Shown here: in pieces, positions 53,994 through 63,945 of the stretch
Position numbering within the stretch: the first letter of the stretch is position 1
Layout of the letters: each line of letters starts with the position of its first letter
Source of the DNA: an uncultured Sutterella sp.
Lineage (GTDB): Bacteria > Pseudomonadota > Gammaproteobacteria > Burkholderiales > Burkholderiaceae_F
Length of the DNA: 64,000 nt
Direction: 5' to 3'
Assembly: GCA_958347955.1 (NCBI GenBank)
Contig: CATVXH010000001.1
Location: 268,168-332,167 of the forward strand
Made by a program: the position numbers and the translations under genes
The notes under the pieces: generated by a model
The model's database searches: none
The model's input: the letters and a program-made list of their open reading frames with translations, nothing else
What the model was told of the DNA's origin: nothing

Positions 53994-54784
53994 ACTTTTA
54001 AGTCTTCGAATCGCGTGGCATGCTCCCAAAGGCGCATTGCCACGCTTTTTCTTTGCTCATTGAGGCCACTGACGTAAAAAACTTCATTGCCAGCTGTTTT
54101 TCTGCTGGCTATTTGATCCCCCAATCTGTCTTTGAGATGCTTGGCGACGGCCTGGCTAGGCTCATAAATCAAAACTTCGTTTCCGACAATAGAACGGATC
54201 GATTCCGTTAAAAAAGGGTAGTGGGTGCAGCCTAAAACCAGAGTGTCTATGCCTGCTTTGATCAGCGGATCGAGGTATCGGTGCAGTAGCGCAATTGTAG
54301 AAGGAGAGTCAAAAGCAGCGGCTTCTACACAATCCATTAAGCCGGGACAGCCGACCGACAAAATCTTTGAGTTTTGACCAAAACGCTCAACTAGAGAGAT
54401 ATATCGTGCCGATTGTGCAGTGCGGCTGGTGGAAATCATGCCAATGCGCTTATTTTTAGATAACTGCACCGCGGGTTTAACCGCGGGCTCCACTCCGATG
54501 ATAATGCTATCAGGCCGTTCTTTTCTGATGATGTCAATGGCCTCTGCAGTAGCGGTATTGCAGGCAATGACCAAAGCCTTGACGTGCTTTTGCTCAAATA
54601 AGAAGTTTGAAATTTTACGGGCGCGTTCAACAATGAAGTCGTGACTTTGATCCCCATAGGGAGCATGACCACAGTCGGCCACATATATGAAATCATCGTT
54701 AGGCAAAGTCTGTCTGGCGGTTTTCATAATGGACAAACCGCCCCAGCCAGAGTCAAAAAATCCGATTGGTTGCTTCTCTGTCAT
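53990..54784 (-). CDS. murI: Glutamate racemase
   Basis: The 264-aa enzyme supplies D-glutamate for peptidoglycan. FFDSGWGGLSIM, VIACNTATAEAI and LGCTHYPFL carry the two catalytic cysteines and substrate-binding residues. The usual motif DSGxGG is kept with Trp in the variable place. The ATG overlaps the stop of the upstream EamA gene. Its stop overlaps the convergent thioesterase gene by 4 bp. Confidence 0.95.
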   Translation of the reverse strand: MTEKQPIGFFDSGWGGLSIMKTARQTLPNDDFIYVADCGHAPYGDQSHDFIVERARKISNFLFEQKHVKALVIACNTATAEAIDIIRKERPDSIIIGVEPAVKPAVQLSKNKRIGMISTSRTAQSARYISLVERFGQNSKILSVGCPGLMDCVEAAAFDSPSTIALLHRYLDPLIKAGIDTLVLGCTHYPFLTESIRSIVGNEVLIYEPSQAVAKHLKDRLGDQIASRKTAGNEVFYVSGLNEQRKSVAMRLWEHATRFEDLKV

Positions 54785-55668
54785 AATGAATTGCCTTCAT
54801 TGTTCTTGCGCTTGCCAGGCCTCCAGGCAGAAATCAGAACGGCCAGAATAATTAAAGCCGCGCCTGTGAGTTCTGATAATCCGAAATGTTCTCCGGCCAG
54901 CCAACCGATAATCCCGGCAAATACCGGCTCGAGCGCATAAATCAGCGTTGCCTTCATGGCGGGAACATATTTTAGCGCCCAACCGATACCGAATTGCACA
55001 AAACTGACAATGGCGGCAAGTGCTCCGATGCAAGCACCTAGTCCCCAAGTCCACTCTGTCGATCGGATGGGTTCATGCCAAATCAAGGTGAAAAGCGCCA
55101 AAATTGCCACGGTGATGAGTTGAGTGAAGCTAAGTTGAAGCGGGCGGCATCCTTTGGCGAAATAGCTGATTGAAAGAATTTCTACCGCACAAATTAACGC
55201 ACTCAAAACGGTAACCCATTCGCCCATTTGACCGGAGAGACTTACAGAGAAGGGGTTGGCAAAAAGTGTCATCCCGGTAAAGGCAAGAACAATAGTGATG
55301 ATTGTGATGGGTTGGGGAATGTGTTTCTGAACAATCCACTGCAACAGTGGCACAAATGCGACATACAGACCTGTAAGGAACGCCGATGTGCTGCTTGGAA
55401 TAGATCCAAGACCGATTGTCTGCAACGTGTAAACGCCGAAAATACTTAGGCCGATGCAAAAACCGGCTTTCCATTCGTAACGAGTGATCGCAAAAATATT
55501 GCCTTTTAAAATACAAAAAACGATACAAGAGGCGAGCACAAAACGTAGCGCAACAATGACCACAGGATCAGCCCATTTCAATGCGATTTGTAGGGTTAAA
55601 AATGTAGATCCCCACAAAAGCGTGACAAACACCAGGAGCAGCTGAGCCCATACTGTGCGATTTTGCAT
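54781..55668 (-). CDS. EamA/DMT-superfamily transporter
   Basis: The 295-aa protein has ten hydrophobic segments in two EamA repeats (first LLWGSTFLTLQIALKWADP, second GALAAIVSFVQFGIGWALKY...EPVFAGIIGWLAGEHF). Family members export amino acids, metabolites or drugs; the substrate is not predictable. It is translationally coupled to murI by an ATGA overlap. Confidence 0.88.
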   Translation of the reverse strand: MQNRTVWAQLLLVFVTLLWGSTFLTLQIALKWADPVVIVALRFVLASCIVFCILKGNIFAITRYEWKAGFCIGLSIFGVYTLQTIGLGSIPSSTSAFLTGLYVAFVPLLQWIVQKHIPQPITIITIVLAFTGMTLFANPFSVSLSGQMGEWVTVLSALICAVEILSISYFAKGCRPLQLSFTQLITVAILALFTLIWHEPIRSTEWTWGLGACIGALAAIVSFVQFGIGWALKYVPAMKATLIYALEPVFAGIIGWLAGEHFGLSELTGAALIILAVLISAWRPGKRKNNEGNSL

Positions 55669-55684
55669 AACCGATTAAGTCGTT

Positions 55685-56434
55685 TTAGAAGGATTCATCA
55701 GCCTTGAGATAGCGCCATTGACCGGGCGGCAGACTGCCTAATACGACGCGTCCCACTCGCACTCGCTTAAGCCGCAATACCCTGAGTCCAACCGCTTCAC
55801 ACATTCGGCGGATTTGTCTTTTTTTACCTTCTTTGAGTACGAAGCGCAACTCATCGTCATTGAGCCATGAAACTTTGGCCGGCAATAACGCTTTGCCGTC
55901 AAGGCTTAATCCGAAATTTAATAACTTTAGGTTTTGTTCGGTAAGCTCGGCACGAGAGCCGTCTTGGTTAGCAACGCGGACAATGTATTCTTTTTCAAGT
56001 TCGCTTGTTTCTCCAATGATGCGTTTGGCTACACGTCCGTCTTGAGTGAGTACCAGAAGTCCTACGGAATCAATGTCTAGGCGACCGGCCGGTACTAAAT
56101 GGTTTAGCTGAGAAGGATGAAAGCGTATACCTGATTCATCACCTGCCCAGTGGTTTTGAGCCGTAATGAGAACTTTAGCGGGTTCATAACCATCCTCGGC
56201 TTGACCACTAACGTAACCAACAGGTTTATTGAGCAGGATCGTCACCAGTTTCTTCTGTTCGTTCTTTGCTTTGGAAGAGATTTGAATGCGGTCTTGTTCA
56301 GACACTTTCATCCCCAAAGAGGCGAGTTCTCCGTTGACTTTCACCCACCCCTTTTCAATCCAGGCATCGGCCTCGCGGCGCGAGGCGATTCCCAATTCAC
56401 TGATGCGTTTTGATAATCTGACAAGCCCGGACAT
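55685..56434 (-). CDS. RsuA/RluB/RluF-family pseudouridine synthase
   Basis: The 249-aa protein has an N-terminal S4 RNA-binding domain (LSKRISELGIASRREADAWIEKGWVKVNG). The catalytic domain has LNKPVGYVSGQ and PAGRLDIDSVGLLVLTQDG, where RLD holds the catalytic aspartate. The closing GKKRQIRRMCEAVGL motif is intact. It best resembles RluF, which modifies 23S rRNA near 2604, but RluB/RluE cannot be excluded. The start at 56434 is chosen by the family N-terminus. Confidence 0.87.
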   Translation of the reverse strand: MSGLVRLSKRISELGIASRREADAWIEKGWVKVNGELASLGMKVSEQDRIQISSKAKNEQKKLVTILLNKPVGYVSGQAEDGYEPAKVLITAQNHWAGDESGIRFHPSQLNHLVPAGRLDIDSVGLLVLTQDGRVAKRIIGETSELEKEYIVRVANQDGSRAELTEQNLKLLNFGLSLDGKALLPAKVSWLNDDELRFVLKEGKKRQIRRMCEAVGLRVLRLKRVRVGRVVLGSLPPGQWRYLKADESF

Positions 56435-56445
56435 GTTTTTCTTTT

Positions 56446-57426
56446 TTAGGCAGAAGCTCGAGCAAGACGATCTTGAACAGCGTTCCAAGAGTCACCGGTT
56501 GGCGGAGTTTCGATCAAAATGCAATCCGCGCCGGCCTGATCAAGCTCATGCAGACGAACATAAAGCACATGCATGTATTCTGTTGCGCAATCAGGGGCAA
56601 CAAACCACTTGACGACATGAGCGGGTGTTTGAGCAAGAGCCTTTTCAGATGCCATTACCGCTACCTTTTTGTCCGAAAGTTTATTAAGGTCAGCGGTGAT
56701 GTTATTTGAGAGAATGACCTTGGTTTTCGGGGCATAGTGACTCTTTAAGGAGCCTGAAACTCGAGGAGAGTCCTTGCCCCCATCAGGTACCGCGCAGCCC
56801 AGGGTATCTTCAAGCATTTTTCGGGTGATGGCACCGTGTCGTAAGATCTCAGGATGATCGCCACTTAAATTGATGATGGTTGACTCAACCCCGACTTCGC
56901 ATTCTCCGCCATCAAGAATGAAATCGACCTTTCCTTTGGGTTTTTCTCCCAGATCGTCCCTAACGTGTTGAGCAGTTGTAGGGGAGATTCGGCCAAACGT
57001 GTTGGCAGACGGGGCGGCAAGACCCCGGTGATGCTTGCCTGCAAAAGCCTTAATCAAAGCCACCGCCCAAGGATGAGAGGGACAGCGTAGTCCGACGGAA
57101 TCTTGGCCGCCAGTGATCCAGTCGCCCACGTTATCAGACTTCTTCAGAATCATGGTGAGAGGACCGGGCCAGAAGCGGCGGGCTAAAATGTAGGCACTTT
57201 GAGGAATGCCCTTAGCCCAATGATCAAGCGCTTCTTCTCCAGTGATGTGCACAATCAAAGGGTGGGTTGTCGGCCTGTTTTTAGCCTCAAAAATTTTTTT
57301 GACGGCCTTTTCGTCTTCGGCATTTGCGGCTAGACCGTATACAGTTTCTGTAGGAATTGCCACAAGACCGGAACATTCCAATACATCAACGGCCGCGCGG
57401 ATTGCTCTTTCATCAACAGGTTGCAT
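56446..57426 (-). CDS. L-threonylcarbamoyladenylate synthase (Sua5 type)
   Basis: The 326-aa protein makes the precursor of tRNA t6A37. The YrdC domain (residues about 1-205) has IPTETVYGLAANA, KNRPTTHPLIVHI, SVGLRCPSHP and the SAN/RISPTTA region. A C-terminal Sua5 domain (about 225-326) distinguishes it from short TsaC. The ATG overlaps the purK stop (TAATG). TsaE, another t6A enzyme, lies at 63.2-63.7 kb. Confidence 0.93.
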   Translation of the reverse strand: MQPVDERAIRAAVDVLECSGLVAIPTETVYGLAANAEDEKAVKKIFEAKNRPTTHPLIVHITGEEALDHWAKGIPQSAYILARRFWPGPLTMILKKSDNVGDWITGGQDSVGLRCPSHPWAVALIKAFAGKHHRGLAAPSANTFGRISPTTAQHVRDDLGEKPKGKVDFILDGGECEVGVESTIINLSGDHPEILRHGAITRKMLEDTLGCAVPDGGKDSPRVSGSLKSHYAPKTKVILSNNITADLNKLSDKKVAVMASEKALAQTPAHVVKWFVAPDCATEYMHVLYVRLHELDQAGADCILIETPPTGDSWNAVQDRLARASA

Positions 57427-58598
57427 TATTGCGGCTCCGGTAAATTTAAAAGTTGGGCGACTTGTTTAGCTCGTTGTAAGGCCTCTTCAAGAGTGTGCCC
57501 GAGGCATGTGATGTGCCCCATTTTTCGAGCCTTGCGAGCCTGAGCTTTCCCATAGAGGTGTAGTTTGACACCAGGAATAGCCAACACTCGCGACCAGTCC
57601 GGTTCGCAGTGTTTTTCGCCATCAAACCATATATCTCCCAGTAGGTTAAGCATGACGGCAGGGGAGTGTTGTGTTGTGTCGGCCAAAGGTTGCCCCGTCA
57701 TGCACCGAAGTTGCTGTTCAAACTGGTTGCTCCAACAAGCATCAATGGTCGCGTGCCCCGAATTATGTGGGCGTGGCGCCATTTCGTTGGCCACAATGGA
57801 ACCGTCTTCTAATACAAAAAATTCAACGCACAGGACTCCGACATAATGCAGCGCGTCGACAATCTGTGTGGCGAATTGACGCGCTTTTGATGCAATTTCG
57901 TCGCTTACTCGGGCAGGCATCACGGTGACAGCGAGAATGCCGTTGCGGTGACGATTTTCGCAAACAGGAAATGTTGCGGTTTGACCGTCATGTGAACGAG
58001 CGACGATAACGGAAACTTCCTTGAAAAGTTTAAGACGCTTTTCCAAGATACAACTAACTTCTTTCAGTGTCTTAAAAGCTTCCCGAAGTTGTTCACGATT
58101 ATCTACCAGAACTTGTCCCTTACCGTCATAACCCAACCGAGCTGTTTTGAGAATGGCTGGGAAGAGTGCGTCATCGGCGGTTTCAATATCCGAGTCTGAC
58201 TCGATTCGACAGTGAGGGGCCACCGGAACATGAGCTTCTTTTTCAATGAAGCGCTTTTCTTCGTTGCGGTCTTGCGCGATGGCTACCGCCGATCCCGGGG
58301 GTGCAACAAAGGTGTTTTGAGCTAAAAAATTAAGTGCTTCAGCGGGAACATTTTCAAATTCAGTGCTCACGGCGCATGTGTCATTAGCCAAACGCTGCAG
58401 ACCTGACTCGCTCAAGTAGGGTTCAGCGATATGTTTGAGCGAAACTTCAGCTGCGGGCGGCAATTGACCCGGCTCCAACACGGTGACGTGGTATCCCATG
58501 TAGGCGGCTTCGATGGCAAACATTCTGCCCAATTGACCGCCCCCCATCATTCCCAACATTTCACCGGGATTCAATGGCAATTTTTTTTGCATAGTCAT
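57426..58598 (-). CDS. purK: N5-carboxyaminoimidazole ribonucleotide synthase
   Basis: The 390-aa ATP-grasp enzyme works with PurE in the AIR to CAIR step. LGMMGGGQLGRMFAIEAAYMGY is the N-terminal signature; EFENVPAEAL, YDGKGQ and EMAPRPHNSGH are further PurK blocks. Its start is 10 bp downstream of purE. Confidence 0.95.
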   Translation of the reverse strand: MTMQKKLPLNPGEMLGMMGGGQLGRMFAIEAAYMGYHVTVLEPGQLPPAAEVSLKHIAEPYLSESGLQRLANDTCAVSTEFENVPAEALNFLAQNTFVAPPGSAVAIAQDRNEEKRFIEKEAHVPVAPHCRIESDSDIETADDALFPAILKTARLGYDGKGQVLVDNREQLREAFKTLKEVSCILEKRLKLFKEVSVIVARSHDGQTATFPVCENRHRNGILAVTVMPARVSDEIASKARQFATQIVDALHYVGVLCVEFFVLEDGSIVANEMAPRPHNSGHATIDACWSNQFEQQLRCMTGQPLADTTQHSPAVMLNLLGDIWFDGEKHCEPDWSRVLAIPGVKLHLYGKAQARKARKMGHITCLGHTLEEALQRAKQVAQLLNLPEPQ

Positions 58599-58608
58599 TC
58601 GCCTTCAG

Positions 58609-59103
58609 TTAAAGGGGCAAAACCATGTTGCGTGCTTTTTCGTTTTGTGCGAGTCGAAATGCCGAAATCTTTTCACGCATCTCTTGGCAACCGAATCCGG
58701 CCAACATTTCAATGGCGAAAAGAGCCGCATTGCCGGCACCGGCCTCCCCGATGGCGAATGTGGCTACGGGGACACCTTTAGGCATCTGGACAATAGAAAG
58801 CAGTGAATCTTCACCTCTCAGGTAACGAGAGGGGATAGGCACACCCAATACGGGCACAACGGTTTTGGCTGCAATCATTCCCGGTAGGTGGGCTGCGCCA
58901 CCTGCGCCGGCAATAATCACTTTTAAGCCTCTTTGTTGGGCCGTTTCAGCGTAGCGGAACATTTCGTCAGGCATGCGATGCGCCGAGACAACTTGAGCCT
59001 CAAAGGGCACGCCGAATTCTTTGAGAATATCACAGGCGTTTTTCATAATGTCCCAGTCAGAGTTGGAACCCATAACAACGCCGACAACAGGATTATTTTC
59101 CAT
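58609..59103 (-). CDS. purE: N5-carboxyaminoimidazole ribonucleotide mutase
   Basis: The 164-aa enzyme has [12 protein letters not shown] and SAHRMPDEM with the catalytic histidine, followed by [10 protein letters not shown]. It is the class I (bacterial) type, consistent with the adjacent purK. I chose the ATG at 59101-59103 because the longer frame adds unrelated residues. Confidence 0.95.
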   Translation of the reverse strand: MENNPVVGVVMGSNSDWDIMKNACDILKEFGVPFEAQVVSAHRMPDEMFRYAETAQQRGLKVIIAGAGGAAHLPGMIAAKTVVPVLGVPIPSRYLRGEDSLLSIVQMPKGVPVATFAIGEAGAGNAALFAIEMLAGFGCQEMREKISAFRLAQNEKARNMVLPL

Positions 59104-59187
59104 AATCAGATTACCTATCAGAAAAACAAGAAGGGCGCGGAAGGGTGTAATCTCCCGCGCCATCAAAACAGTTAAATCTTACGTTTG

Positions 59188-60075
59188 TTACGCCACATCG
59201 CGGCCAGCCAAACGGCGCAGTGCTTCGCGGTACTTTTGAGAAGTCTTTTCCAAGATATCCTCAGGTGCCCGGGGAGCCGGGGGCGTCTTATCCCACGTTT
59301 GGGTTTCAAGCCAATCGCGAACGAACTGCTTATCAAAGGAGGGAGGCGAAATGCCTTCACTGTACTGATCTGCAGGCCAGAAACGTGAGGAATCGGGGGT
59401 AAGCACTTCATCCATCAGTCTGACCGTGCCGTTTTGATCAAGGCCAAACTCAAACTTTGTATCGGCGATGATAATTCCCTTTGTTAAGGCATACTCTGCG
59501 GCGCGAGTATATAGCTCGATGGAGTAATCACGGATTTGTTTGGCGATATCTTCGCCAACTAAGCTAACGGCTTGCTCAAACGAAATGTTTTCATCGTGCG
59601 TGCCCACTTCCATCTTCGCTGCCGGAGTGAAAATAGGTTGCGGCAGTTTTTGAGCTTGCTTTAGGCCGGCAGGCAACTCGATACCACACACCTTGCCCGT
59701 TGCTTGGTAGTCTTTCCAGCCACCGCCGATGATATAACCACGGACCACACATTCAATAGGAATCGGCTTTAGTTTCATCGCCACAACGGAGCGGCCCTTG
59801 ACTTGCTCAACTTCGTCCGCTGCGACAACAGTTGTGGGATCAATACCTGTTAAGTGGTTAGGCACAATCCCTTTTAACTTTTCAAACCAGAAATCAGTCA
59901 GAGCTTGCAATACCATGCCTTTATAGGGGATGGGATCGTCAAGGATAACATCAAACGCAGAGATGCGGTCTGTCGCAATAATCAGCAGCTTGTCGTCACC
60001 AAGCTCATAGCTGTCACGGACCTTGCCGCGATAGATGCGCTTTAAGGAGTGCAAAGAAGTATCAAGAATGGGCAT
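59188..60075 (-). CDS. purC: SAICAR synthase
   Basis: The 295-aa enzyme joins CAIR and aspartate, another aspartate-consuming step. [28 protein letters not shown] is the ATP-binding opening, and [17 protein letters not shown] and [13 protein letters not shown] are conserved PurC blocks. It is the longer form common in betaproteobacteria. fba-purC-purE-purK-sua5 is a recurring Burkholderiales order; dgkA is inserted here. Confidence 0.95.
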   Translation of the reverse strand: MPILDTSLHSLKRIYRGKVRDSYELGDDKLLIIATDRISAFDVILDDPIPYKGMVLQALTDFWFEKLKGIVPNHLTGIDPTTVVAADEVEQVKGRSVVAMKLKPIPIECVVRGYIIGGGWKDYQATGKVCGIELPAGLKQAQKLPQPIFTPAAKMEVGTHDENISFEQAVSLVGEDIAKQIRDYSIELYTRAAEYALTKGIIIADTKFEFGLDQNGTVRLMDEVLTPDSSRFWPADQYSEGISPPSFDKQFVRDWLETQTWDKTPPAPRAPEDILEKTSQKYREALRRLAGRDVA

Positions 60076-60197
60076 GATCGTTGGATTCCATCAAAAAAGT
60101 TATTCAATTGCCAACGGCTTAACAAAGACATTCTAATGATTTTTGAATTCTAATCAGTGTTTTTCAAGTAGAAATGTCTGTATGGAAAACAATGTTG

Positions 60198-60581
60198 TTA
60201 AAGGAAGCAATCGAAGAGAATGCAAAGCCAGACTAAGGCGGCTAGAAAACAAGCCATCAAAACCGCGCAGCTGCCCATATCCTTGGCCCGTTTTGATAAG
60301 GGGTGAATTTCCGGTCCGATCCGATCAATTGCAGCTTCAATTGCAGAATTCAAAATTTCCACAATTAAAAGCAATAAAAGAACGGCAATAAGGGCGACGG
60401 TTTGCATCGGGGAGACTGGCAAAATGACTGCAACAACTGCGCCAATGATTAAAAGCCAGAATTCCTGACGAAAGGCCTCTTCAGACTGATAAGCCGCGGA
60501 AAAGCCGTCTTTAGAGTAAAAGAAAGCATTTGTTAGGCGCTTAATGCCAGTTTTACCTTTGAGATCTTTTGCATCAGCCAT
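60198..60581 (-). CDS. dgkA: Diacylglycerol kinase (prokaryotic type)
   Basis: The 127-aa protein has three membrane helices and the signature EILNSAIEAAIDRIG with the catalytic glutamate. It also has an N-terminal amphipathic segment with the conserved EEAFRQE. It rephosphorylates diacylglycerol released during periplasmic glucan or lipid A modification. It lies between purC and fba with gaps of 122 and 57 bp. Confidence 0.93.
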   Translation of the reverse strand: MADAKDLKGKTGIKRLTNAFFYSKDGFSAAYQSEEAFRQEFWLLIIGAVVAVILPVSPMQTVALIAVLLLLLIVEILNSAIEAAIDRIGPEIHPLSKRAKDMGSCAVLMACFLAALVWLCILFDCFL

Positions 60582-60595
60582 ATTATGAGTTTTAA

Positions 60596-60621
60596 TTAAA
60601 AGGGAGGGGAAGCCCCTCCCT
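60596..60621 (-). terminator. Intrinsic terminator after fba
   Basis: On the minus strand AGGGAGGGG-ctt-CCCCTCCCT is followed by TTTTAATT, 18 bp past the fba stop. Confidence 0.85.
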
Positions 60622-60638
60622 ACAATAAAACGGTTGTA

Positions 60639-61703
60639 TTAGATGACGTTTTGTTTTAATTCGCCGCTTGAATAGCGTTTGGCCATCGTGAAGAGGTCGA
60701 TGGGTTTAATGCGCGCCCCCTGACCTTCGCAACCGAAATCAAGATAACGTTGCTTACAGAGTTCATAAGCTGCCTTGCGCGCGGCTTTGAGGTATTCACG
60801 AGGATCGAACTTTGTCGGATTTTCGACAAGGAAGCGTCGAACAGCGGCAGTCATCGCCAGGCGGATATCTGTGTCGATGTTGACCTTGCGCACACCATGT
60901 TTAATAGCTTCTTGAATTTCTTCAACCGGCACTCCATACGTCTCACGGAATTGACCGCCAAATTCACGGATTTCCGCTAAGTATTCCTGAGGAACGGAAG
61001 AGGAGCCGTGCATCACAAGGTGGGTGTTCGGCAAGCGGCGATGAATTTCCTTGACGCGGTCAATTGCCAAAATATCGCCAGTGGGTTTGCGGGTGAACTT
61101 GTAGGCGCCGTGGCTTGTTCCGATGGCGATAGCCAATGCATCAAGTTGTGTTTTTTCTACAAAATCGGCAGCCTGGTCCGGATCCGTTAAAAGTTGTTCA
61201 CGGGTCATCGTGCTGTCAGTGCCGTGACCATCTTCCTTATCGCCTTTCATTGTTTCCAATGAACCAAGACAACCCAGTTCGCCTTCGACGCTCACGCCAA
61301 TGCAGTGAGCCATGTCCACAACTTGCCGTGTTACATTCACGTTGTAGTCGTAACTGGCAATGGTCTTGCCGTCAGCTTGCAGAGAGCCATCCATCATCAC
61401 GGAGGAAAAACCCATGCGGATGGCGCCTTGACAAACAGCCGGATTCTGGCCATGGTCCTGGTGCATGCAAACCGGGACATCAGGATAAGTTTCAACGGCG
61501 GCTTGAATTAAGCTTTTCAAAAATAGCTCGCCTGTGTAACGACGGGCACCAGCTGAAGCTTGCATAATGACCGGAGCGCCCACTTCTTGGGCGGCGGACA
61601 TGATGGCTTGAACTTGTTCCAAATTATTCACGTTGAAGGCCGGAACACCGTAGCCGTTTTCAGCGGCGTGATCCAGTAATTGACGTAAAGATACGATAGC
61701 CAT
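60639..61703 (-). CDS. fba: Fructose-bisphosphate aldolase, class II
   Basis: The 354-aa zinc aldolase has [13 protein letters not shown] (zinc-binding histidine), VEGELGCLG and [10 protein letters not shown], plus a C-terminal [18 protein letters not shown] helix. Length and sequence fit the type used by Burkholderiales. With fbp in the same window and a fumarate/amino-acid metabolism, the gluconeogenic direction is likely important. Confidence 0.95.
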   Translation of the reverse strand: MAIVSLRQLLDHAAENGYGVPAFNVNNLEQVQAIMSAAQEVGAPVIMQASAGARRYTGELFLKSLIQAAVETYPDVPVCMHQDHGQNPAVCQGAIRMGFSSVMMDGSLQADGKTIASYDYNVNVTRQVVDMAHCIGVSVEGELGCLGSLETMKGDKEDGHGTDSTMTREQLLTDPDQAADFVEKTQLDALAIAIGTSHGAYKFTRKPTGDILAIDRVKEIHRRLPNTHLVMHGSSSVPQEYLAEIREFGGQFRETYGVPVEEIQEAIKHGVRKVNIDTDIRLAMTAAVRRFLVENPTKFDPREYLKAARKAAYELCKQRYLDFGCEGQGARIKPIDLFTMAKRYSSGELKQNVI

Positions 61704-61806
61704 GATTGCGATGTCCTTGAGTTAAAAATCGGTACAACTAGTTAATTTTAGCCAGAAAGCGTTTGTGAAGTTAAAAAGTAAAGTTGCAAATCATTTCAAA
61801 AATGCA

Positions 61807-63201
61807 TTAACTCTGCATAATTGAATCATTTTTCTTAACCTGATCCTTGATTCCTTTCAATATGGCGTCGGCTACTTTTTGCTGATAGGAAGCGGTCTTG
61901 AGCTTACGCTCTTCCTGTGGGTTGCTGATAAAAGCCGTCTCAACGAGAATAGACGGGATGCCGGGAGCCTTTAAAACTAAAAAGCCGGCCTGCTCTACCT
62001 GTCTGCGGTGTAATGTGTTGATTTTCCCCAAATACTGCAGAACACTGTGGCCTAATTCAAGGCTGTAGTTGATTTTCCATGAGGTAGTCATATCAACTAA
62101 AACGGACTGCAACCGCCTGTCCACTTCTTTAAAGTTGGCCCCTCCAATTAAGTCGGCATCGTTTTGGTTTTTTGCCAACCATCGTGCCGCTGAACTTGTC
62201 GCGCCTCGTTCGGCCAATGCATAAACGGATGCCCCTTTGGCGGAAGGTTTTGTCCATGCGTCAGCGTGAATACTGACAAAAAGATGAGCCTTAGCTTTTT
62301 GAGCGATCATCACCCGCTGACTGAGACTGACAAAGTGGTCGCTTGTGCGCGTCATGACCACTTTCATACCTTTTTCTCGTTTGATTAAGCTCTCAAGGCG
62401 TTTGGCAATCGATAAGGTGATGTGTTTTTCGTAGGTTTTACGTTTGCCGACAGCCCCAGGGTCCTCTCCGCCGTGCCCGGCATCTACGACTACGATAATG
62501 TCGCGCCGTTTTTTTGCGGGTGTCGTCTGTTTAGTCGTCTGCTTTTGAGAACCGGCCGATTGCTTCGAGCGGTCTGTTTGAGACTTGGCTTGCGCTTGAG
62601 ACGCAGGTTCTTGTTGAGCTTGAGCGGTTTTCTCTTTGTCCGATGTTGCAGAGTCGGCACTTTTGGAGGCAGTCGTATTTTGCCGACTTTGCGCCAAGAG
62701 CTCTCCTAAAGGATCCCCTTTTTCATTTTTACCATTTAATCCGGCTATGACGCCAGCGATGGGGTCTTCAACTTCAACCGGATAAATGTCGAAAATAAGC
62801 CGGTACTTGTAATTGGCAACCGGTTTGAGGGAAAAAACCTCCGGTCTTACCTCGCTTTTAAGGTCCATGACGAGACGCACCACTGTTGGCGTGAACTGAC
62901 CGATTCGCACAGCTTTGATGTAAGGATCCTTGGGAGAAACATCAGAAATCATTTTCTGGAGCTTACTCGTCAGGGTCAGGCCCTCAATGTCTACGACCAA
63001 GCGGTATGGCATTGGTGAGCGCACGAGAAAGTACTTGAACTTAATCGGTTGATCATGTTCAAGTGTTACACGGGTGTACTCCTCGGCAGGCCACATACGG
63101 ACGTCCACCATTTGAGCGGCGTGCGCCAGCCGAATAGGTAAAAAAGAGAGCGCCAAAGAGCCCGTCGTTGTGCTGATCAGAGTTCTGCGTGTAAAGGCCA
63201 T
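61807..63201 (-). CDS. N-acetylmuramoyl-L-alanine amidase with AMIN domain (AmiC type), Tat-exported
   Basis: The 464-aa protein cleaves septal peptidoglycan. The N-terminus has a twin-arginine signal (FTRRTLIS, cleavage near AHAAQ), as in E. coli AmiA/AmiC. An AMIN domain (about residues 30-140) targets the septum. A Ser/Thr/Gln/Lys-rich linker follows (about 175-230), then the Amidase_3 domain with VVDAGHGGEDPGAVG and later a zinc-ligand glutamate in LVETAFISN. I chose the ATG at 63199-63201 because it gives the signal peptide. It overlaps tsaE by 25 bp, a conserved pair. Confidence 0.93.
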   Translation of the reverse strand: MAFTRRTLISTTTGSLALSFLPIRLAHAAQMVDVRMWPAEEYTRVTLEHDQPIKFKYFLVRSPMPYRLVVDIEGLTLTSKLQKMISDVSPKDPYIKAVRIGQFTPTVVRLVMDLKSEVRPEVFSLKPVANYKYRLIFDIYPVEVEDPIAGVIAGLNGKNEKGDPLGELLAQSRQNTTASKSADSATSDKEKTAQAQQEPASQAQAKSQTDRSKQSAGSQKQTTKQTTPAKKRRDIIVVVDAGHGGEDPGAVGKRKTYEKHITLSIAKRLESLIKREKGMKVVMTRTSDHFVSLSQRVMIAQKAKAHLFVSIHADAWTKPSAKGASVYALAERGATSSAARWLAKNQNDADLIGGANFKEVDRRLQSVLVDMTTSWKINYSLELGHSVLQYLGKINTLHRRQVEQAGFLVLKAPGIPSILVETAFISNPQEERKLKTASYQQKVADAILKGIKDQVKKNDSIMQS

Positions 63202-63677
63202 GCTTTTATCATTGCGTCCAAAATTTTCGAACCCAGTTCTGTCATAGCGCAGATATCGGCGCAACGACCTTCATTGAAAGGTTCGAGAGTGATTGTCATA
63301 TCAGCTTTCGGCAGGCAGTTCCCAGCTTTTTCGCTCCATTCACAAAAAGTAATGTGAGCAGGGGCAAAATTATCTCGGAAGCCGGCGTCTAGAAATTCCT
63401 CTGGGGTTTCAAATCGATAAAAGTCAAAGTGAAAGACTTCCAGATCCGAATCAATCGGATAAGTTTCCAGCAGGGTAAAGGTCGGACTTTTGATTCGCCC
63501 GGTGATTCCCAGAGCTCGCAAAGTCGCTCGTGTGAGGCTGGTTTTACCGGCCCCTAAATTACCCTCGAGCCGAATATTGAAGCCCTGCTCTATGAGCGCT
63601 TTCCGTTCGGTCAATAAACAACGAGCCAATACCTGGCCCAGACGATCTGTGTCGTTGGGAGTCGGAAGAACAAACAT
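63177..63677 (-). CDS. tsaE: tRNA t6A biosynthesis ATPase TsaE
   Basis: The 166-aa protein has Walker A EGNLGAGKTSLTR and the family blocks GRIKSPTFTLLETYP and VFHFDFYRFETPEEFLDAGF. TsaE works with TsaB and TsaD to transfer the threonylcarbamoyl group made by Sua5 to tRNA. I chose the ATG at 63675-63677 over an in-frame TTG 15 bp upstream. Confidence 0.94.
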   Translation of the reverse strand: MFVLPTPNDTDRLGQVLARCLLTERKALIEQGFNIRLEGNLGAGKTSLTRATLRALGITGRIKSPTFTLLETYPIDSDLEVFHFDFYRFETPEEFLDAGFRDNFAPAHITFCEWSEKAGNCLPKADMTITLEPFNEGRCADICAMTELGSKILDAMIKAWPLHAEL

Positions 63678-63839
63678 TTCCAGAAGTGCCAATTACTTTT
63701 ATCAGAGTGAATGAACTATTTTAGCGTTATGTGTTGAGTTTGTGAGGCAAAGAAAAGCGGGGATACAAAAAAATCAAGTTGCTAACGAGCCGACAACAAA
63801 AGGAGAAAGCAGAGTTGGAATATTTGATAGGGAAGGCGT

Positions 63840-63915
63840 TGGTGGGAGCGCAGAGACTCGAACTCTGGACCGACGGATTAAGAGTCCGCTGCTCTACCAA
63901 CTGAGCTACGCTCCC
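63840..63915 (-). tRNA. tRNA-Lys(CTT), copy 1
   Basis: The 76-nt cloverleaf has encoded CCA, acceptor GGGAGCG/CGCTCCC and anticodon loop CTCTTAA. This gives anticodon CTT, decoding AAG, the lysine codon preferred in the highly expressed frd/asp genes. T arm CAGAGTTCGAGTCTCTG. Confidence 0.95.
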
Positions 63916-63945
63916 AATGCCAAATGACTTATGAAGTGAAGAGGC